Below, piece by piece: positions 26,023 through 39,789 of a stretch of 64,000 nt of DNA. The DNA comes from Nymphaea colorata (lineage: Eukaryota; Streptophyta; Magnoliopsida; Nymphaeales; Nymphaeaceae). Each line of letters begins with the position of its first letter. Position 1 is the stretch's first letter. The stretch is from positions 23,639,703-23,703,702 of the forward strand of contig NC_045146.1 of NCBI RefSeq assembly GCF_008831285.2, in the 5' to 3' direction. The notes beneath the pieces were generated by a model. The model saw only the letters and a program-made list of their open reading frames with translations. It ran no database searches and was not told the origin of the DNA. The translations under genes and the position numbers were made by a program.

Positions 26023-28572
26023 ATAAAAACATAAAAACTGTTAAAATAGTATCTCTTAGACTAGAAATTTAACTCTCTCAAATGCCTCCAACCGTCCGAA
26101 ACTAGTTCACTATAGAATTTTCGGTTTTATCAACAGAATGAACGAGGGGGCCAAAAATAGTAAAAAAGTTCATTTATAAAGTAAATTAAAAGAATTGTAT
26201 ACAAATAATCAAGGAAAAAATAAATAAAATATAATAAAAATTAGTCAAAATTTGACACACGGCTCTGCTACCAAGAAAGTGCACCTTATTTGAATCTATA
26301 GATGAACTCAAGGTATTTTCGTAAGCGGTCTTAAGTACCTAAGTTTTTGAAGAATGCACTCTTGTTGTCATAGTAGATGCCGATCTAGTTCAATCAGGGG
26401 AAATCAACAGGCCTTCAAGCCTCCTATAGAAAGGATAAAGACGAACGAGAAAAATAAATCTTCCTTTAATACAATTTCAGTTCTATTACCCAGCCAAAAT
26501 TTTCAGTTCTAAACAATATATGCATCTTTTGTGAGGACTCAGAGCTGTCAAATTCGTGGCATTTCCTCAGAAGATATCCGCATTTGCAGACTCTTTGTCT
26601 TTTTCCCCAGAATGGAACATATCAAGGATATAGGCCTACCTAAGTTCCTTGTGGGGCCGTCGATGTTTTCTTCACTTTAATACGGAAAAAATTCCATCGG
26701 ATTGAGTTGATAAAACCAGGGCAGAACTAAGGAAGGGCTCATAGCCCAACCCTCATATTTTTAATCAAAATTTTACTTGTAAATTTGAAAATTTTAGTTT
26801 CATGTATGTAAAAATTTTAAAATTTGAACCCCTGTTAAGGGTCATAAGAAGAGTAGCAAGAATTTGGAAAAGAAGAACAACATTTAGGATGAAGAATTAG
26901 GTGGTTGGTTGGAGATTAAAGTGAAACTCTACATTAAAGAGATTTCCTGTTTCCTACTTTTTTTACGAGAGACGGAACATGAATTCGTTGGAGAGTATAG
27001 AAGAAGAGGAGAAAAAACGAAGTTCACAAAAGTGTCGGCAGGGAACAGCCTGAAGGGACAAAGAAGATTTCGTTTCAACAATTGCGAGCCGATGGCATCT
27101 TCTTATTCGGAATCCTTGAAACCCGTTGAGCACTAGAGTTGAAAAGAACGAGAATCGACGCGCCCATTTTGAAGAACTTCCATATGAATTGGATCGTGCC
27201 ACCTTCAAATCCAACAACCCTGTGAAACTTCCAATGTGTATAGTTCTTCATTGATGATAAAATTTGGATTCTTTGAGAAAAGTACCATTATTACCCGCTA
27301 TAGGCACATGCTATGCTGCTAGCTCTTCATGCAAAACAGGAAGTTCGTACTAATTTCGGCAAGATATAAGTTTGATTGATAAAGTATCTGCTAATCAATA
27401 GATGGCAGTTTACTGGTGAAATCCACAATTTGCATGGCGATGGGATGAACAAATCAACAATGACCTTTCAGTTCAATCCCAAGTGGACAAATAAAATTAA
27501 GCTTTCTACAAGCTACACTCAAACAGAAAAGGTGATGAAAAGACTCGAATCATGGTTCAAGTAAATCATGGTCCGATCCTATCCATTCTTAAATCAATTT
27601 AGTAGGATCTGGTAAAGAAATCCAGATCGGATTGCCGATCCACTCTGGATCCTGTATGCAGTTACATAACCAAATCTGAATCCAAATACAAAAACACACA
27701 GATTTGCCTAAAATTATGTAGTAGAGGGGAGTTCTTTGGGGAAATGCTTTCTGTAATTTAATGTTCCATCGTTGAAAAGACATTGAGGGCGTTGTTGACG
27801 ATCCAGCTATGCGTCAAAGTTTTGCGACTTCAAATGTATATTCGCATAAACTGAAGCTGAAACATTCTACAGACATGAAATTAACAAGAAAAAAACTAAA
27901 CTATCAATTTAAATGCATGCACAAGCCCATGTGTTGGTTAAATTTATTTCAAATTTTCTAGCCGTTCGGACCAAGACTGCCTTTATCTGACGACGTCCCT
28001 CCGTCATCTAATTAGTGACGGGCATGAGTACACAAACGAGTTTTCCGCTGTCCCTGTATTTTCATTTGGCTTACTGTGAAGATTAGAATGGGACCCAAGG
28101 CGACGTGAAACCTGCACGGATCTCCGTCATATTTTGGTCGCCGTCAGCCCCAAAATTCCCTTAAACGTGTCGATCTACGACGTAAGTCTTCACTTTCGTT
28201 GCAAAGAAATTGTCAGATACTAAACAAAACAAGTTTTCATAGAAACTGATCTCGATGAAGTCTAAAATACAGAGTTCGTCCTTTACTCTTCGCAGTGCCT
28301 ACTTGTTCAAGTCACGAGCGTCGATGGTAAGCAGCAACATGTACAGCTTTAAAAGATCTCAAATATTACAGTTGGTATTGAAGAATCACGGGTTTCTCTT
28401 TTCTGTGCTTAGATAAGAAAGCCTGTCACCCTTTCTGCATGTGACGATGAAGGGTGACAATCTAGGTATCTCAGGCCTATGTCAATGCACCTTCAATCTA
28501 GAAAGTTTGTGGTTTAATTGATGGCAACCCATGGTAGAGCCTGAAACAATGAACCAGGACCTATCCCCACAA

Positions 28573-28788
28573 AATGATTCATAAGAAAACCTTTTCATTT
28601 CTTTTTATTTGATTTATTGCACAATGACTTAGTCGCTTGGCCGGAATCGAAGAACTCTGTGGTTGATACTTGGACTCCTACAGCCTACACATGTTTCGGC
28701 CTGATTAGAAAGCTGAAACCACGGAGCTACAAGCGCAGCCGTGCATCCAACAGCACTAAATCAAGTAGTCAACCCCCTGAGGAGTGAG
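28573..28788 (+). other. Open frame without start codon, unassigned
   Basis: About 70 codons are open up to a TGA at 28786-28788. The composition looks protein-like, with WPESKNSVVDTWTPTAY and then a basic and Ser-rich end. There is no ATG, no recognised domain and no clear partner exon. It could be an exon remnant or chance. Confidence 0.15.
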
Positions 28789-31377
28789 GATCTAACTGAA
28801 TGATGAAGTGAATGTATCTCTTGTTTATGTTTCATGTTACCACGTAGCTTGTTAATCGCGTAGAGCAGTATGGTCAAAAGGTCCCTCCAATTTTTTTCTC
28901 TCTCTCAAGAATCAATATTTGGGTATTAAAGAATCCCAATCAATCCTATTGAATAATCCAAAGTCTGGATTGCCCAAATGCCAGCACTGAGAACAAGGAA
29001 GCCCAAGCCTCGGACTATAACCTCTCGCGAGACTTTTTTAGGTGAAAATTCTCATTAACATATCACCATGTACATTACATCAGCACAGCAGGACTGTCCA
29101 TGGTGGTGTCGATTTATATCTGAAAGCTGGGGAGTAAAACCGAACTGTGGAATTGGCAGTCAGAAGTGAGGTGAAACTATCAAATTATACCGAAGAGACG
29201 TATCCCAAATATGAAGCTCCTAGCTTGCTACCAATCTGGTTTACATGAACGTCAACAATTTATGCGACTCTGGCACTTGATCCTTGCCGGTAACTGTTCT
29301 AAAAGGGCTGACCGCACCATTTACACATGATGAATTGAGTTCTTTCTTTTAACTGCTCGTTCATGTCATTCTGTAACCGATGGCAAATAACTTATTAGTA
29401 TGCCTGATTATATGAGGCACGATGGATTTTCCATGGCACAACTTGCATCCATACAACCTCCCTAGCCGAGTAAGATCTTCGTATAAACTAAGAGTGCTAC
29501 ATGCGTTGGTGGCATTGTGAGCCTGTTACTCTGCTTCCTTCACGCGAGAGCATTTGGGTACCCTTCGAATCATAAGCTTTAAGCTTTTCAAGGTTTTTGT
29601 GATCGAATTTGACCTCATAAATGCCATCAACATTCTATGGCGTAAGAAGTTCAAAGTAGACAGCGGTTTTTTCAATTGAGGAATTAATTCTGTAGAGATT
29701 AACGTCGTGTAGATAAATTTAGGCAACTCCAATACTTTGGGATTGTGATTTCCCCACGCCGGATTTTGTAGGATGCAGCGTTTTCACAACTGAGACAAGG
29801 ATTGAACAACCACTTAAAACTGGATCTAGTGCTACATCGCCCAACACTAAGTAGAGTATCAATGCAGGACCTATGAGTGATAGCTAGAAGCAACAATTTT
29901 TGATGGCCATAACACAGAAAGCAAAGAAATCACTTTCATCTGCTTTGTTTCTTAAACTGATGGTTGTAGTGCATAAAGACAAACAGATGTAATTATAGAC
30001 TGTCTAAGACACTTTTTAGGAAAAAAATTGGACCTAGCAAGAACCAGAAATCACATACTTTGTTGAATGAAGCGGAAAGTTGAGATAGTCATCAATCAAG
30101 TCACCTTTTGGGGTCTCACAATTGTCCAATTATTAACCTAAAAAAGAAGTGCATGCCATTGTAGCATTCCAAGCACTGCAAAAAGGCCTTAAAGATGTAA
30201 AAAGCCTAAAAAAAAGGCATGCACGAAGGTCTATATATCTGAAAGAACCTTTTTTACACAGACACGAAAATCAAACACTCTGAAATTGTTGAAGAGAAAA
30301 GATTATCGAGTTTAGATTAATGAAAGACTTTGGTTCCTCCAAAATGAAAGAGTGGTACTAGTTTATGCTTTTTCCTGTCGGTTAAAAAAAATTGCAACTC
30401 TAACCATTCACGAAAAAGTTAATCTAGGACATGTTTTAGTAAAAGCGGATTTGCCATTGCTTTGAATTTTGAATAATTTTTTGCATCTGACAGCAGAACA
30501 AGAACTAGACGTCGTGGGAGTCTTTTCAAAATAGAAACTTTTAAAAATTTATGCAGAAGACTGCTACAAGGGGTCGTTTTCACAACATTAGTTGCGCCAC
30601 TTAAAGACAGAAGGAGATTCGGCAACTTGGTGCAGGCACACTTCTTATGGAAAACTGAACAAGAACGCGCGAAGGGCTCGATCACAATACGTACTCCCAC
30701 ATACCAAAACCATGAAACGAAAATCAGCAAACAGCGCGCAAAGTTAATTCCACCCCTACAGTTGCTAATTGCCCTTGCTATTTTCTTAGTCTCTTAAATG
30801 CATAACTGCTTCGCTCCGCCACCTGAGTAGGTGGCGACAAATTTAGCCATGAACGACAGATGCAAGGTAACGCGTTCCGGCTGTTCACACTGGCCTTACC
30901 AACGTAAGATTGGTTCCGTCTCATAGCGTTTTCAGAAAACACCGTTATGCCCATTACGGTCTGCATAACGGAGAAGAAAGTTGGAAAGTGAGGAAGAAGA
31001 AAGGACTGACGAAGAAGAAAAGAACCAAACAGGAACGTAGCAACGTAGAAGTGGGTGCATGAGAGGATCATCGTTAATAGCAGCTTACAGAAGAAAGAGA
31101 AAATTTAAACCACTGACGACATTGGAGTAACATCAATAGCTCTTGAAGAAACAGAAAAGTCCTGGTTCTTTGTAATGCAGCCTTACATTTACACAGTAAT
31201 TCATGCCAACACTTTAACATGGCTACGTAAGGCAGCCCTTCACAGAGAGGAGGAGAAAGAGAAAGTATATGCTGTAGCAACATTGCATACATTCTAGAAA
31301 TTATCGCCAAAACCGTTAAATGCACATTCCGTGCCCATCGAGAATGACCCACAAAAGTTCTTAAGACAAGGCACAAA

Positions 31378-31494
31378 TCATCGAGCAATCTCCACATGCA
31401 AGGATGTGCTGCACTCGATTTTCTCCGTCTCCCAGCTAGCCATCGGCACGACGCAATCATGCTGTGGTACGTAATCCTGCAGCATAGAATTCAT

Positions 31495-31548
<54 letters not shown>

Positions 31549-32590
31549 TCCATACCTCGAGCTTCTGCACTAGCTCTTTCGCATTAGGAGCAGAGACTAT
31601 TATGTTACGCTGAGAAGGTGTAACGAAGCCATCGTCCACAGCCTTGTCGATGAAGCTCAAGAAAGAGTTGTAGTAGCCATCGACGTTGAGCAGTCCAACC
31701 TGCAAAACGTTCACCATATCACTTATTTCAGAGCATAGCAGCGACTGCTTCACGAGTTAACACCTCATTGCAGAAGAAGATGATCGAACCGGTTTATTAT
31801 GTATCCCGAGTTGCGCCCAAGTGATCACCTCCAAAAGTTCTTCAAGAGTTCCATACCCACCTGTGAAAGAACAAAAATGTGAGAAAGAGAGAGACAGTGA
31901 GCGATAAAGAGGGAGGGAAATGTGGTTTTGTAGTTGTACACTTGTACTTGACCTGGAAGAGCAATAAAAGCATCAGAATGGCTCGCCATTTCCGCTTTCC
32001 TTTGGTGCATATTAGCAACCGGTCTCACCTCCCCTACTGTCTCTCCTGTTATCTGAAAAGGCCGCACGGTTTAAAAAGAAGACGAAAAACGACTAGTGCT
32101 ACATGATTGAGTCCCACAGAATAAAAACCAAACAAACATTAAAAAATAAATGTTGTCGACAACCATTTACCTCCTTGCACATCAAAGTCTTGGGAATAAT
32201 CCTGCCCAGAGAAAACATCAGAATGGCCTGAACAGTTGAAGCAAAAGGCAACAGAAGAAACAACAATATTTATTGGGTACCCTAAAACATGGCGACCTCC
32301 ATTGTAGACCTCTTGCGAGACAAGGCCCATAAGCCCCACATTCCCTCCTCCATAGACCAAGTTCACATTCCTGGAGACCTAACAACACGAGAAGCTTTTC
32401 AGCGAAGGTGCCCAGTGAAGGAAGAGAAGGGAATCATTCCATACACAAACAAGAAAAGAATGACACTCACGAGCTCTCTGCCTAGCTCAATGGCCGCATC
32501 TTGGTAGCAGTTTCTCCTTCCGCTACTGCTACCACAGAAAACGCAGACCCTGTTGAACCTACTAGACTTACATTCTCCGTTGCTCTCCAT
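31378..32590 (-). CDS. LOG: Cytokinin riboside 5'-monophosphate phosphoribohydrolase (LONELY GUY)
   Basis: Seven exons on the minus strand join in phase: 32590-32471, 32378-32281, 32201-32171, 32052-31953, 31860-31790, 31699-31556 and 31476-31378, giving 220 aa, the usual length for the family. Signatures seen: [10 protein letters not shown] (15-24), [10 protein letters not shown] (49-58), a conserved Arg in MHQRKAEMA (R101) and the catalytic PGGYGTLEE motif (116-124). Known: LOG enzymes release active free-base cytokinin from its nucleoside monophosphate in one step, in cytosol and nucleus. The start is the first ATG, 62 bases from a TATA box. Exon 3 is only 31 nt. Intron 6 (79 nt) is largely a CT repeat on the sense strand. 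All catalytic motifs are intact. Which LOG paralogue this is cannot be told here. Confidence 0.95.
31498..31548. repeat. GA/CT microsatellite inside LOG intron 6
   Basis: About 25 GA units on the plus strand, interrupted once, read as CT on the sense strand of LOG. The run fills most of the 79-nt intron 31477-31555 and starts a few bases after the 5' splice site. Confidence 0.9.
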
Positions 32591-32651
32591 TGCTCAAACA
32601 GCTTCAGGTTCTGCCACTAATCGTTCCAAGGGAGAGAAGGGCATCAATGGT

Positions 32652-32661
32652 CTATTTATAG
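32652..32661 (-). promoter_or_regulatory. TATA box of LOG
   Basis: The minus strand reads CTATAAATAG, a near-ideal plant TATA box, 62 bases upstream of the LOG ATG. With the usual spacing of about 30 bases this predicts a short 5' UTR of roughly 30-40 nt. Confidence 0.7.
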
Positions 32662-35600
32662 GCAACGAAAAACAAAAAGGCAGCATAACGAAAACGAGCT
32701 CTCCAAGACGACGGGTGGGGGGGGGTTTGGGAAGGTGGTACTCTATCTTTTTCATGGTTTTTTGAACGAAGAGAAGAAGCCTCAAGAAAAAAAAAAAAAA
32801 AAGGAAGAAAGAAACCAAAAGTATAAGCTACCACTATCAATCAAGTAACCGTACTCTTTGCACTACATACGTGTGAACTGTCCATGGCAGAGGGACGTGA
32901 TGAAACCCCACCCTCGCACTCCCTTCAGCTCACTCCTCACTCTCTCAACTTTTTTCACTCCCACCAAGAAGACTCGAGAGAAAAGATAAACCGACCTAAA
33001 ACCCCAGTAGAATGCCTGCCTTGCAGTCCTCCTTTCTATGGTTTATGGCTCAGCAGATGGCAGAACTTCCTTTTGGTTCATCTCTTAACCCCTCCCGAAA
33101 GCAAGAGGCAGGGCGGGCAACCCCACAAAACCTTATCCCAGATCATGAACTCGGTAGAACTGCAGAAATAAGAGCGATCTTAATCATAAGCAGCATCCAC
33201 TCCGTGCTAGCAATTAATATCCTAATGATTTGTTCAAACCACAAAATATAAGCATAACTCTCAGTTAGCTGACGCACAGAGAGAGAGAGAGTGAGAGAGG
33301 AGCAAGACAGAGCACCACTACGAGTACGAGTCCAGAACAGTAACCAAACAGAAAAGCTAGCAGATTCGGTCTCGTTGGAAGGCAAAAGTCGATTAACTTT
33401 ATGTGTTTGGTGGTCGCGAGTCACATCAAGCAACAAAAGGCATCTCAGCCTTCAATCAACTCAGCCACCCATTCCTAATTGCTCTTTCTTTTTTTTTCAT
33501 CTTCCATTCCATTTCCTTCGTCTCCTCGCTGCTGCAGCTGCAGCTGCATGAGGGTAGAGTAGAGTAGTGTAGAATGCGTGAAAAAGATGACCCAAAGGAA
33601 AGAATTGAGAAAAAAAAAACCAGCAATTCCCAAGGGAGCACCCACAATTTCGATTCCCCATCATTCTGCATTAATTGCGACGCGCTCGCACCCCTTTTTC
33701 TCCAAACCCCCGATTCGAAAAATGGTCGATAATTGAAGCAAAAAGAGAGGATCGAAATATTTCTTCCTCTCTTCATCAACTGACATACAATCATTCCCTT
33801 CCAACAGAAGGCAAGGACGCGTACAGAGAGGAAGGGAAGCGGGGAAGGCGTGGAGCCCACAGAAATGATGGCTCCATGCCCTCATTGGTCCAATTCCGAG
33901 CATAAAGCCGCTGCAACCTCGCCCGTCACGTCCACGTCGGACGGCCACGTCAAGAAAGGGGGGCCCCACTCCCGCTCATATGGCACTTCGAGCATTTAAT
34001 GAGGGAAGGCAGTGCCCTTCGGTCGTACGCGTGCTGCGGGCAAGGGGGTGCCCCCTCTTTCCTTCTTTTTGGCCGAGCCCAGTCTCTGTCTCAGTCTCTG
34101 CACAGAAGGTGGCGGATGGGATGGCCTCGCGAAATGATTGGGCGGGACCGGAACGGTGGGAAGGGCCCCAGTCTCGGCCAGGCAGGGGTGGCTCTCTCCT
34201 CCCGCCGGTCGGCACCGGCGGCGTTACGGTTAAACCGTCGGGGCAGAGCATGTTCTTTCATGAGCCTCGAATGATTGCTGTGCGCCGCCGCGGCTGACCA
34301 CTGAAAGCCAACTCTCCCGTTCCCTGCATTAAATCGTCTCATGGAAGATTGTTGGGTCTTCCTTTTTCTGTCCTTTCAGCTAAGTATATATCAACTTTTC
34401 TCAGGTTCTTCTTTATTATTGTGGTTTTGATTTGTGGCGTGAGAAGAAGGATCTTTGTATTAGCATGAAAAGAGCGGCTGCTAATGTGATGAAACTTACT
34501 CGAGAAGAATGGCATCATTTCGGGAAGTGAACCTCATTAAAGCACGTTGTTTGCGCATTGTACAATGATGGACGTGGAAAGTTCAATCACCCCGTCCCCT
34601 TCGTTCGTCTTCTGCAAACAGAGGGATCAGACGCAGAGAGAGAGAGAGTCGGAAGGACGCTGATATCCATTTTCCTTTACCACCAAATGACAAATTGTTA
34701 ACCAGACGTTCGACATTGAAGTCTTTTAAGAAAATAGCCTGAAAACCATTATGAATTTTTCTTCTCTCTTTGTAAGTACACGTTCTCTTTTGCATTTAAA
34801 AATCGGCAGTTCGTCCAATGTTGTCCATTCCTTTTATTCACTGCAAAATCACAATGTTTCAGTTGAAGTTGAGAACAAAAAATAATATTTACTAGAATAT
34901 TATTTTTACGTTCACTATTTTTTTTTTCAATTGAACGAGGTTTTTTAACTTTTACAATCGGTTGTTCATAATGCTCTACTCTATAATAACAGGAGACGCA
35001 TTAGGAGCCAATCTGCCAGTATTGGTTCCTGACTTGCCCGTTCTTTACCATATTTGCTCTTGAAAGTTCATCTACAAAGAAAACCCTGCTTAATATCTCA
35101 ACATCTCTTGAACAGATTAAAATAATCTGAGCACTGAAATTATTTTGCAGGCAAACTCTCATTTTCTTTCATACATGCATTAACCTGCATATATTGCATA
35201 AGTACGAAAAATGGTTCGAGATCTGAATAAAGATTAAATGCTAATATATATACGTATCGCTTCTTAATGGTATTCAGCTGCAAGAGTACGTTTACATTCT
35301 TTCCTGCTTTACGTAGGCAGTGTGCATTCATCAATGATGAATGTGTATTAAGAATTCGTTATCTAAAAACATATAAAATAACGTTTTCGTTTCTGAACAG
35401 AAAGAGATAGTAATCATGTTGAGATCTAATGGCGGGGCCTGGTCACTGGTCATTCTGTGGGATCCAGAGTCTGGACCTGTAGCAAGTCTGAAACCAACAA
35501 GCTTGAAATCCGGCGTTTACTTGTAGTTTCAGATCTCTATCAGACTTGACTTGGGAAGGAAAACCTCATTCCGAGTTTAATGAGGTTGAAGTTATGTTCA

Positions 35601-35877
35601 TATCTCGGTTGAATTCACACCGCACGATTAGCTTGTTCCAGCTTTGGTCGAATACCACCAAAATCAAATCAAATTATTTGCTCTTTTACCCATTTTCGTT
35701 TATTTTTCCACAAGTCCAGCACCATATCTTATAAAGATTCAAAAACGAACTTGAATTTGGTTCGTAATAAACCTGATTTACATGAATAAATATCAAGAAC
35801 CTTATTTTGTACATTTTTGGGGCATTCAAGTGTATCAGTCAGTTTGATTTTTTGAGTATTTGTTAATGTTGAATTGC

Positions 35878-35882
<5 letters not shown>

Positions 35883-35957
<75 letters not shown>
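35883..35957. repeat. AT microsatellite
   Basis: An uninterrupted run of about 37 AT units. Confidence 0.95.
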
Positions 35958-35960
<3 letters not shown>

Positions 35961-36736
35961 AATTAATAATGGTTTTCGCTATCAAGATTCACTTAGCAAT
36001 CTAAAATAAGGTTGTCCATTTGAAGCATTTCAATAATTGAGAGAAAAAATAAAAAGAAAAATATGTGAATTAATCATATGTTACTAAATGTCAATCACTT
36101 TTGTTGTTTTCTTTTTTTCTTAATCATCTATTACAATGGATTGAATGATCTTGATTTGAAAGTTGGGTCATGGGTGACTTTGAAGATGAAAGGTTGCTGG
36201 GTTATAAAAACAGGGTGTTTCTTTACATTTACGAAATACTGGGTGGCTTTATATATATATATGTACACACACACTGGTATATACTGAAGGTCGTAGGAAT
36301 TTCTGAAAACAAGGTGTTCTGTTCGTCTAAGAGATGTGGCTGGAGGTGGGAAGAAATGATATATAGGAGTAATAGACGGAGAAGCTCATGGTCACTTTCA
36401 TGGCGAGCTGCGCCGAGTCTGTGATCTGGGTGCATCGAGCAAATTAACGACTCAAGGGTTGAGGGCTCAGAGGCATAATTGTTTTTTGAATGTTGTTGGC
36501 AGGCGAGAAAGGCTGCTGTTGCGTTGGACGGATGAGGATGAGGATGAGGGCCGAGCGCCAGCCGAGCCTGACCTTCTTCAGTTGCAGAGGCGAGGTTTCT
36601 TTAAAGGCTATCATTCCACTTCATTCTTTACCTTGTCAATGTAAGCTCAACATCAGATGTAATGATGGATGACAGAGGAGACATGTGATAATGCTATATA
36701 TATTTGAGAACTTGTGGCTCCTATAACTCAGCCAGC

Positions 36737-36836
<100 letters not shown>

Positions 36837-39704
36837 ACATACTACGACGATTTGTATAAGCTAAGTTGTTTTGACCACTCTGTAGGTAAACATATGCTTA
36901 ACATAATGAAAGAAGTTCGCATCAATCTTTTATTTGTATTGAAAAGTATTTATATTGTACTCGACCAGGAAGATTTAGACGCATTGCCAACCCTCGATTT
37001 ATTTATTAGAACGAAGCCTGGATACATATTGAACTCACACGCAGACGTATATGGATTAAAAGAGGGCAGATTTTCAGTTTAATATACGAAACGGCTGAGG
37101 ATAGTCTTGTATTAATGATATTGAGAATGCTTGAGGGGCTCCTTTGATTTGACTGGTTGTTTGTGCATGCCATCTAGCTCAGTTGATTACAACGGGGATA
37201 TAAACACTTCAGACTCGTGCATGTTCGGTCATTTGATTAATTATATCTCGTGTAATAAGATTTTCACTTGGGCCTGTACACTCCCCAGACGATCTTTTAA
37301 AGTTAAATAACATATGGCACGGGATCGTTTCTTGATTAAATCGTATCAATCTGAGTTCAACTCTTCCGTTGAGGCCGTGTTAGGTGCTGTACCTCGGGTT
37401 TCTTTTGCCCCACCATATCCATATGCATGGTTACTGGATAGGCAATTTCAGGCATGTTATTGCATTTCTATTAACAAGGGGGGAAACTGGTAGGTTAGTC
37501 CCTTTTTAGTTGGTGGTTCTTGGCATAGTTATAAAAGGCAATACCCAAGTCAAAACATAATACAGACATCACCATGAGGGCCTGAAAGCAGGCCTGGTAC
37601 CTTGAGAAAATAGGAAAAAGATATTGACTTGGCTCTCAATCAATAAGTATGATGAAATAGTCTTCCTATTCACTGTGATATATATTTCGTTGTTGGATGT
37701 CCGATTCAGTTGCTAAAACTGCAAAACAAGTAAGAATTTGATTAATAGCCGAAACTTATCTATTTTCTTTGACCCATTGAGCACCCTAGTTTGAAGCGGC
37801 TTACGAATGTCCATGTAGTATGAAGTTCATCAATATCTTGGATTTCTAGTCTTTGCAATATTGGGGCAAAGTTAAGAAACGGAATATAGATCTAGACTCT
37901 CCGTGTACGTTGGTTCAGGTCAACAAATTAACATAATAATAAAACATGATAAGTATATACATCGACCGCTTGGATTACTAGTGAGACCAGTCGAGTAAAA
38001 CCCATCATTAGGAAAAAGAAAAAGAGGGAATACTTAGATTAAAGCAACAATTTTGATTAGTTTGGTAACTTAAACACTATCTTTAAAGTGAGGAAAATGC
38101 TCAAACTGCGAAAGAAAATGATCAAATCACAGTTCAACATTGTACCAATTTTGAGTACAGAACAAATGATCGTGCATGGGAATATGTGGCATAAATCTGG
38201 TGAAGCACATATATCTTTCCATAATTGAATGATTTTCGCAAGGATGGCAGTCTGTTCGCGAAGCAAATCACTGAATAAGCTAACATATCTTTCAGTTGAA
38301 CGGAGTTGAGAGTTGATAAACGCTTCTTAAACCATGAACCGCCTTACCTTTTGGGGAAGACCAACGAAAAATGTTGTGGTTTGATTCATTACAGTAAGAA
38401 CCCTACCATATTTCTTACTTCCAAACTGCCAGTCTACATTGTTAAACATCTACACTCCATGACATGATATCAGAAGATTATGATGCTCCTTACCTCCGAT
38501 TCAACATTGCGGGGGAGGTAGAGAGGCTTGGTCATGATCATGAAATCTGCAGGCAGATATTTCTTGCCTCTGGGGCTGCTTGACCATTTCATGAAAAAGG
38601 TGAAAGCACCTTGTCAGCTAACGACATACGCAGATGAAGTTGGCCACAAGCAGCTTGTCTAGTTTCTGTGTGTTAAAGTGAGATTAGACCCGCCATGAGA
38701 AGTGCCAACAAGCGTATATGTCCAGAACTGCGACCTGTGACCAATTTTTTCCTAGCTATCAGTCTTACCAGTCGGTCAGCGCGTTCTAGAGCCAAGATTT
38801 GGATCATGACTTCTTCTTGTGCCACCTAGCTCTCTCCTTTTTACTTGACGAGAAACAGGTTGTCGTCTTCAAATTGTTTTCGGACTTACATTTTAGTTGT
38901 AATAATAGAACAGAAATTATTTTTTTCGTGATTTTTCTAATAAAGGCTGCAGTTTTCATGAAAGCTATCAAACCAGCTTGAAGTGAATTTACATCAACTT
39001 GAAAAGTAGAAAACAATAGCTGCATTCTTTTTTCTGTTATTTTTACCGTCCATTGCTAGATTATGCTATTGCCTTTTAGCTAACTGTTTTTATTTTTAGA
39101 TTAGTGAAAGTTCTCATGAAGCACCTTATTTGATAATTTTCGTACCTACTAAAAATTTGATGACCAATTTATAATCTCGTTGGTGTCAAATTCCACTCAG
39201 CATTATTTTTTCCACCAATAATGTTTAATTTCATGAAGCTCCTCGGCCTTAAACTTGATTGTAGTACTTTTAGTAGTTGCAGTCATTATACATTATGCAT
39301 TAAAACAATCGAAATATGGTCAAAAGGAAAAGGCATCTTGCTATACCTATGAATTCTGTTGGACCCAGAAATGATACATTGAAAAAAATAGCTCCAGCAT
39401 CTTTTTTTCAGGATTACCCTTTGTCACCAAACTATATTCTTATCATTGTAGTGAGGCATTTTTTATATTGCAAATTAGTGGAAGTTTTAGTTCCCTCGAA
39501 GCCTTATTTAAGAGTTTCCATAAAAGTGTGTCCTTTAAAAAGAAAAACGCAAAAAATAGTCCTTAAAATGAAAGTTTTTCTTGCAATTTTTCTTGTGCAG
39601 CTATAAAAGGATGCTACATCCCTCACATGGTCCAGAGAACAGAGTGAGTCGGAAACCACCATCCTTCAGCCACATGACTGGACTAGGGTGACGATTGCTG
39701 CCGG

Positions 39705-39789
39705 CAGGGGCGGAGGGAAGGCGGGGACTGCTTGGATCCAAGGTCGGACTACCGGCCCACCCTGAAAGAAAATTCTGGTTCTGCCCCTA
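39705..39789. mobile_element. Short hAT-like MITE
   Basis: The 85-bp segment starts CAGGGGCGGAGG and ends GTTCTGCCCCTA. The inverted ends share the CAGGGGCGGAG type seen at 58634-58781. Flanking 8-mers, GCTGCCGG and CCGGCGGC, share only a CCGG core, so the target-site duplication is weak. Confidence 0.45.

Larger units (their letters stand above)
22487..31377. other. 8.9 kb intergenic region
   Basis: This stretch is AT-rich with no supportable gene. It holds a two-unit tandem repeat (24201-24380), SINE copy 2 (about 25785-26022), a possible old hAT-like fragment near 26719-26836, and an unassigned open frame at 28573-28788 that lacks a start codon. The last part (about 30400-31377) probably includes the LOG 3' UTR. 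Minus-strand open frames of about 100 codons there have no recognisable domain. Confidence 0.55.

Noticed and set aside
26719-26836. Another CAGGG-ended MITE
   Set aside because: The left end CAGGGCAGAAC and right end GAACCCCTG pair poorly and no target-site duplication flanks them. At most it is a truncated relative.
30419-31071. Two minus-strand frames of about 100 codons downstream of LOG
   Set aside because: They show no domain or splice link to LOG. They lie in or beyond its 3' UTR.
36459-36644. Small frame with RWTDEDEDEGRAPAEPDLLQLQRRG
   Set aside because: The acidic part comes from a GATGAG repeat. There is no homologue I recognise and no supporting exon.
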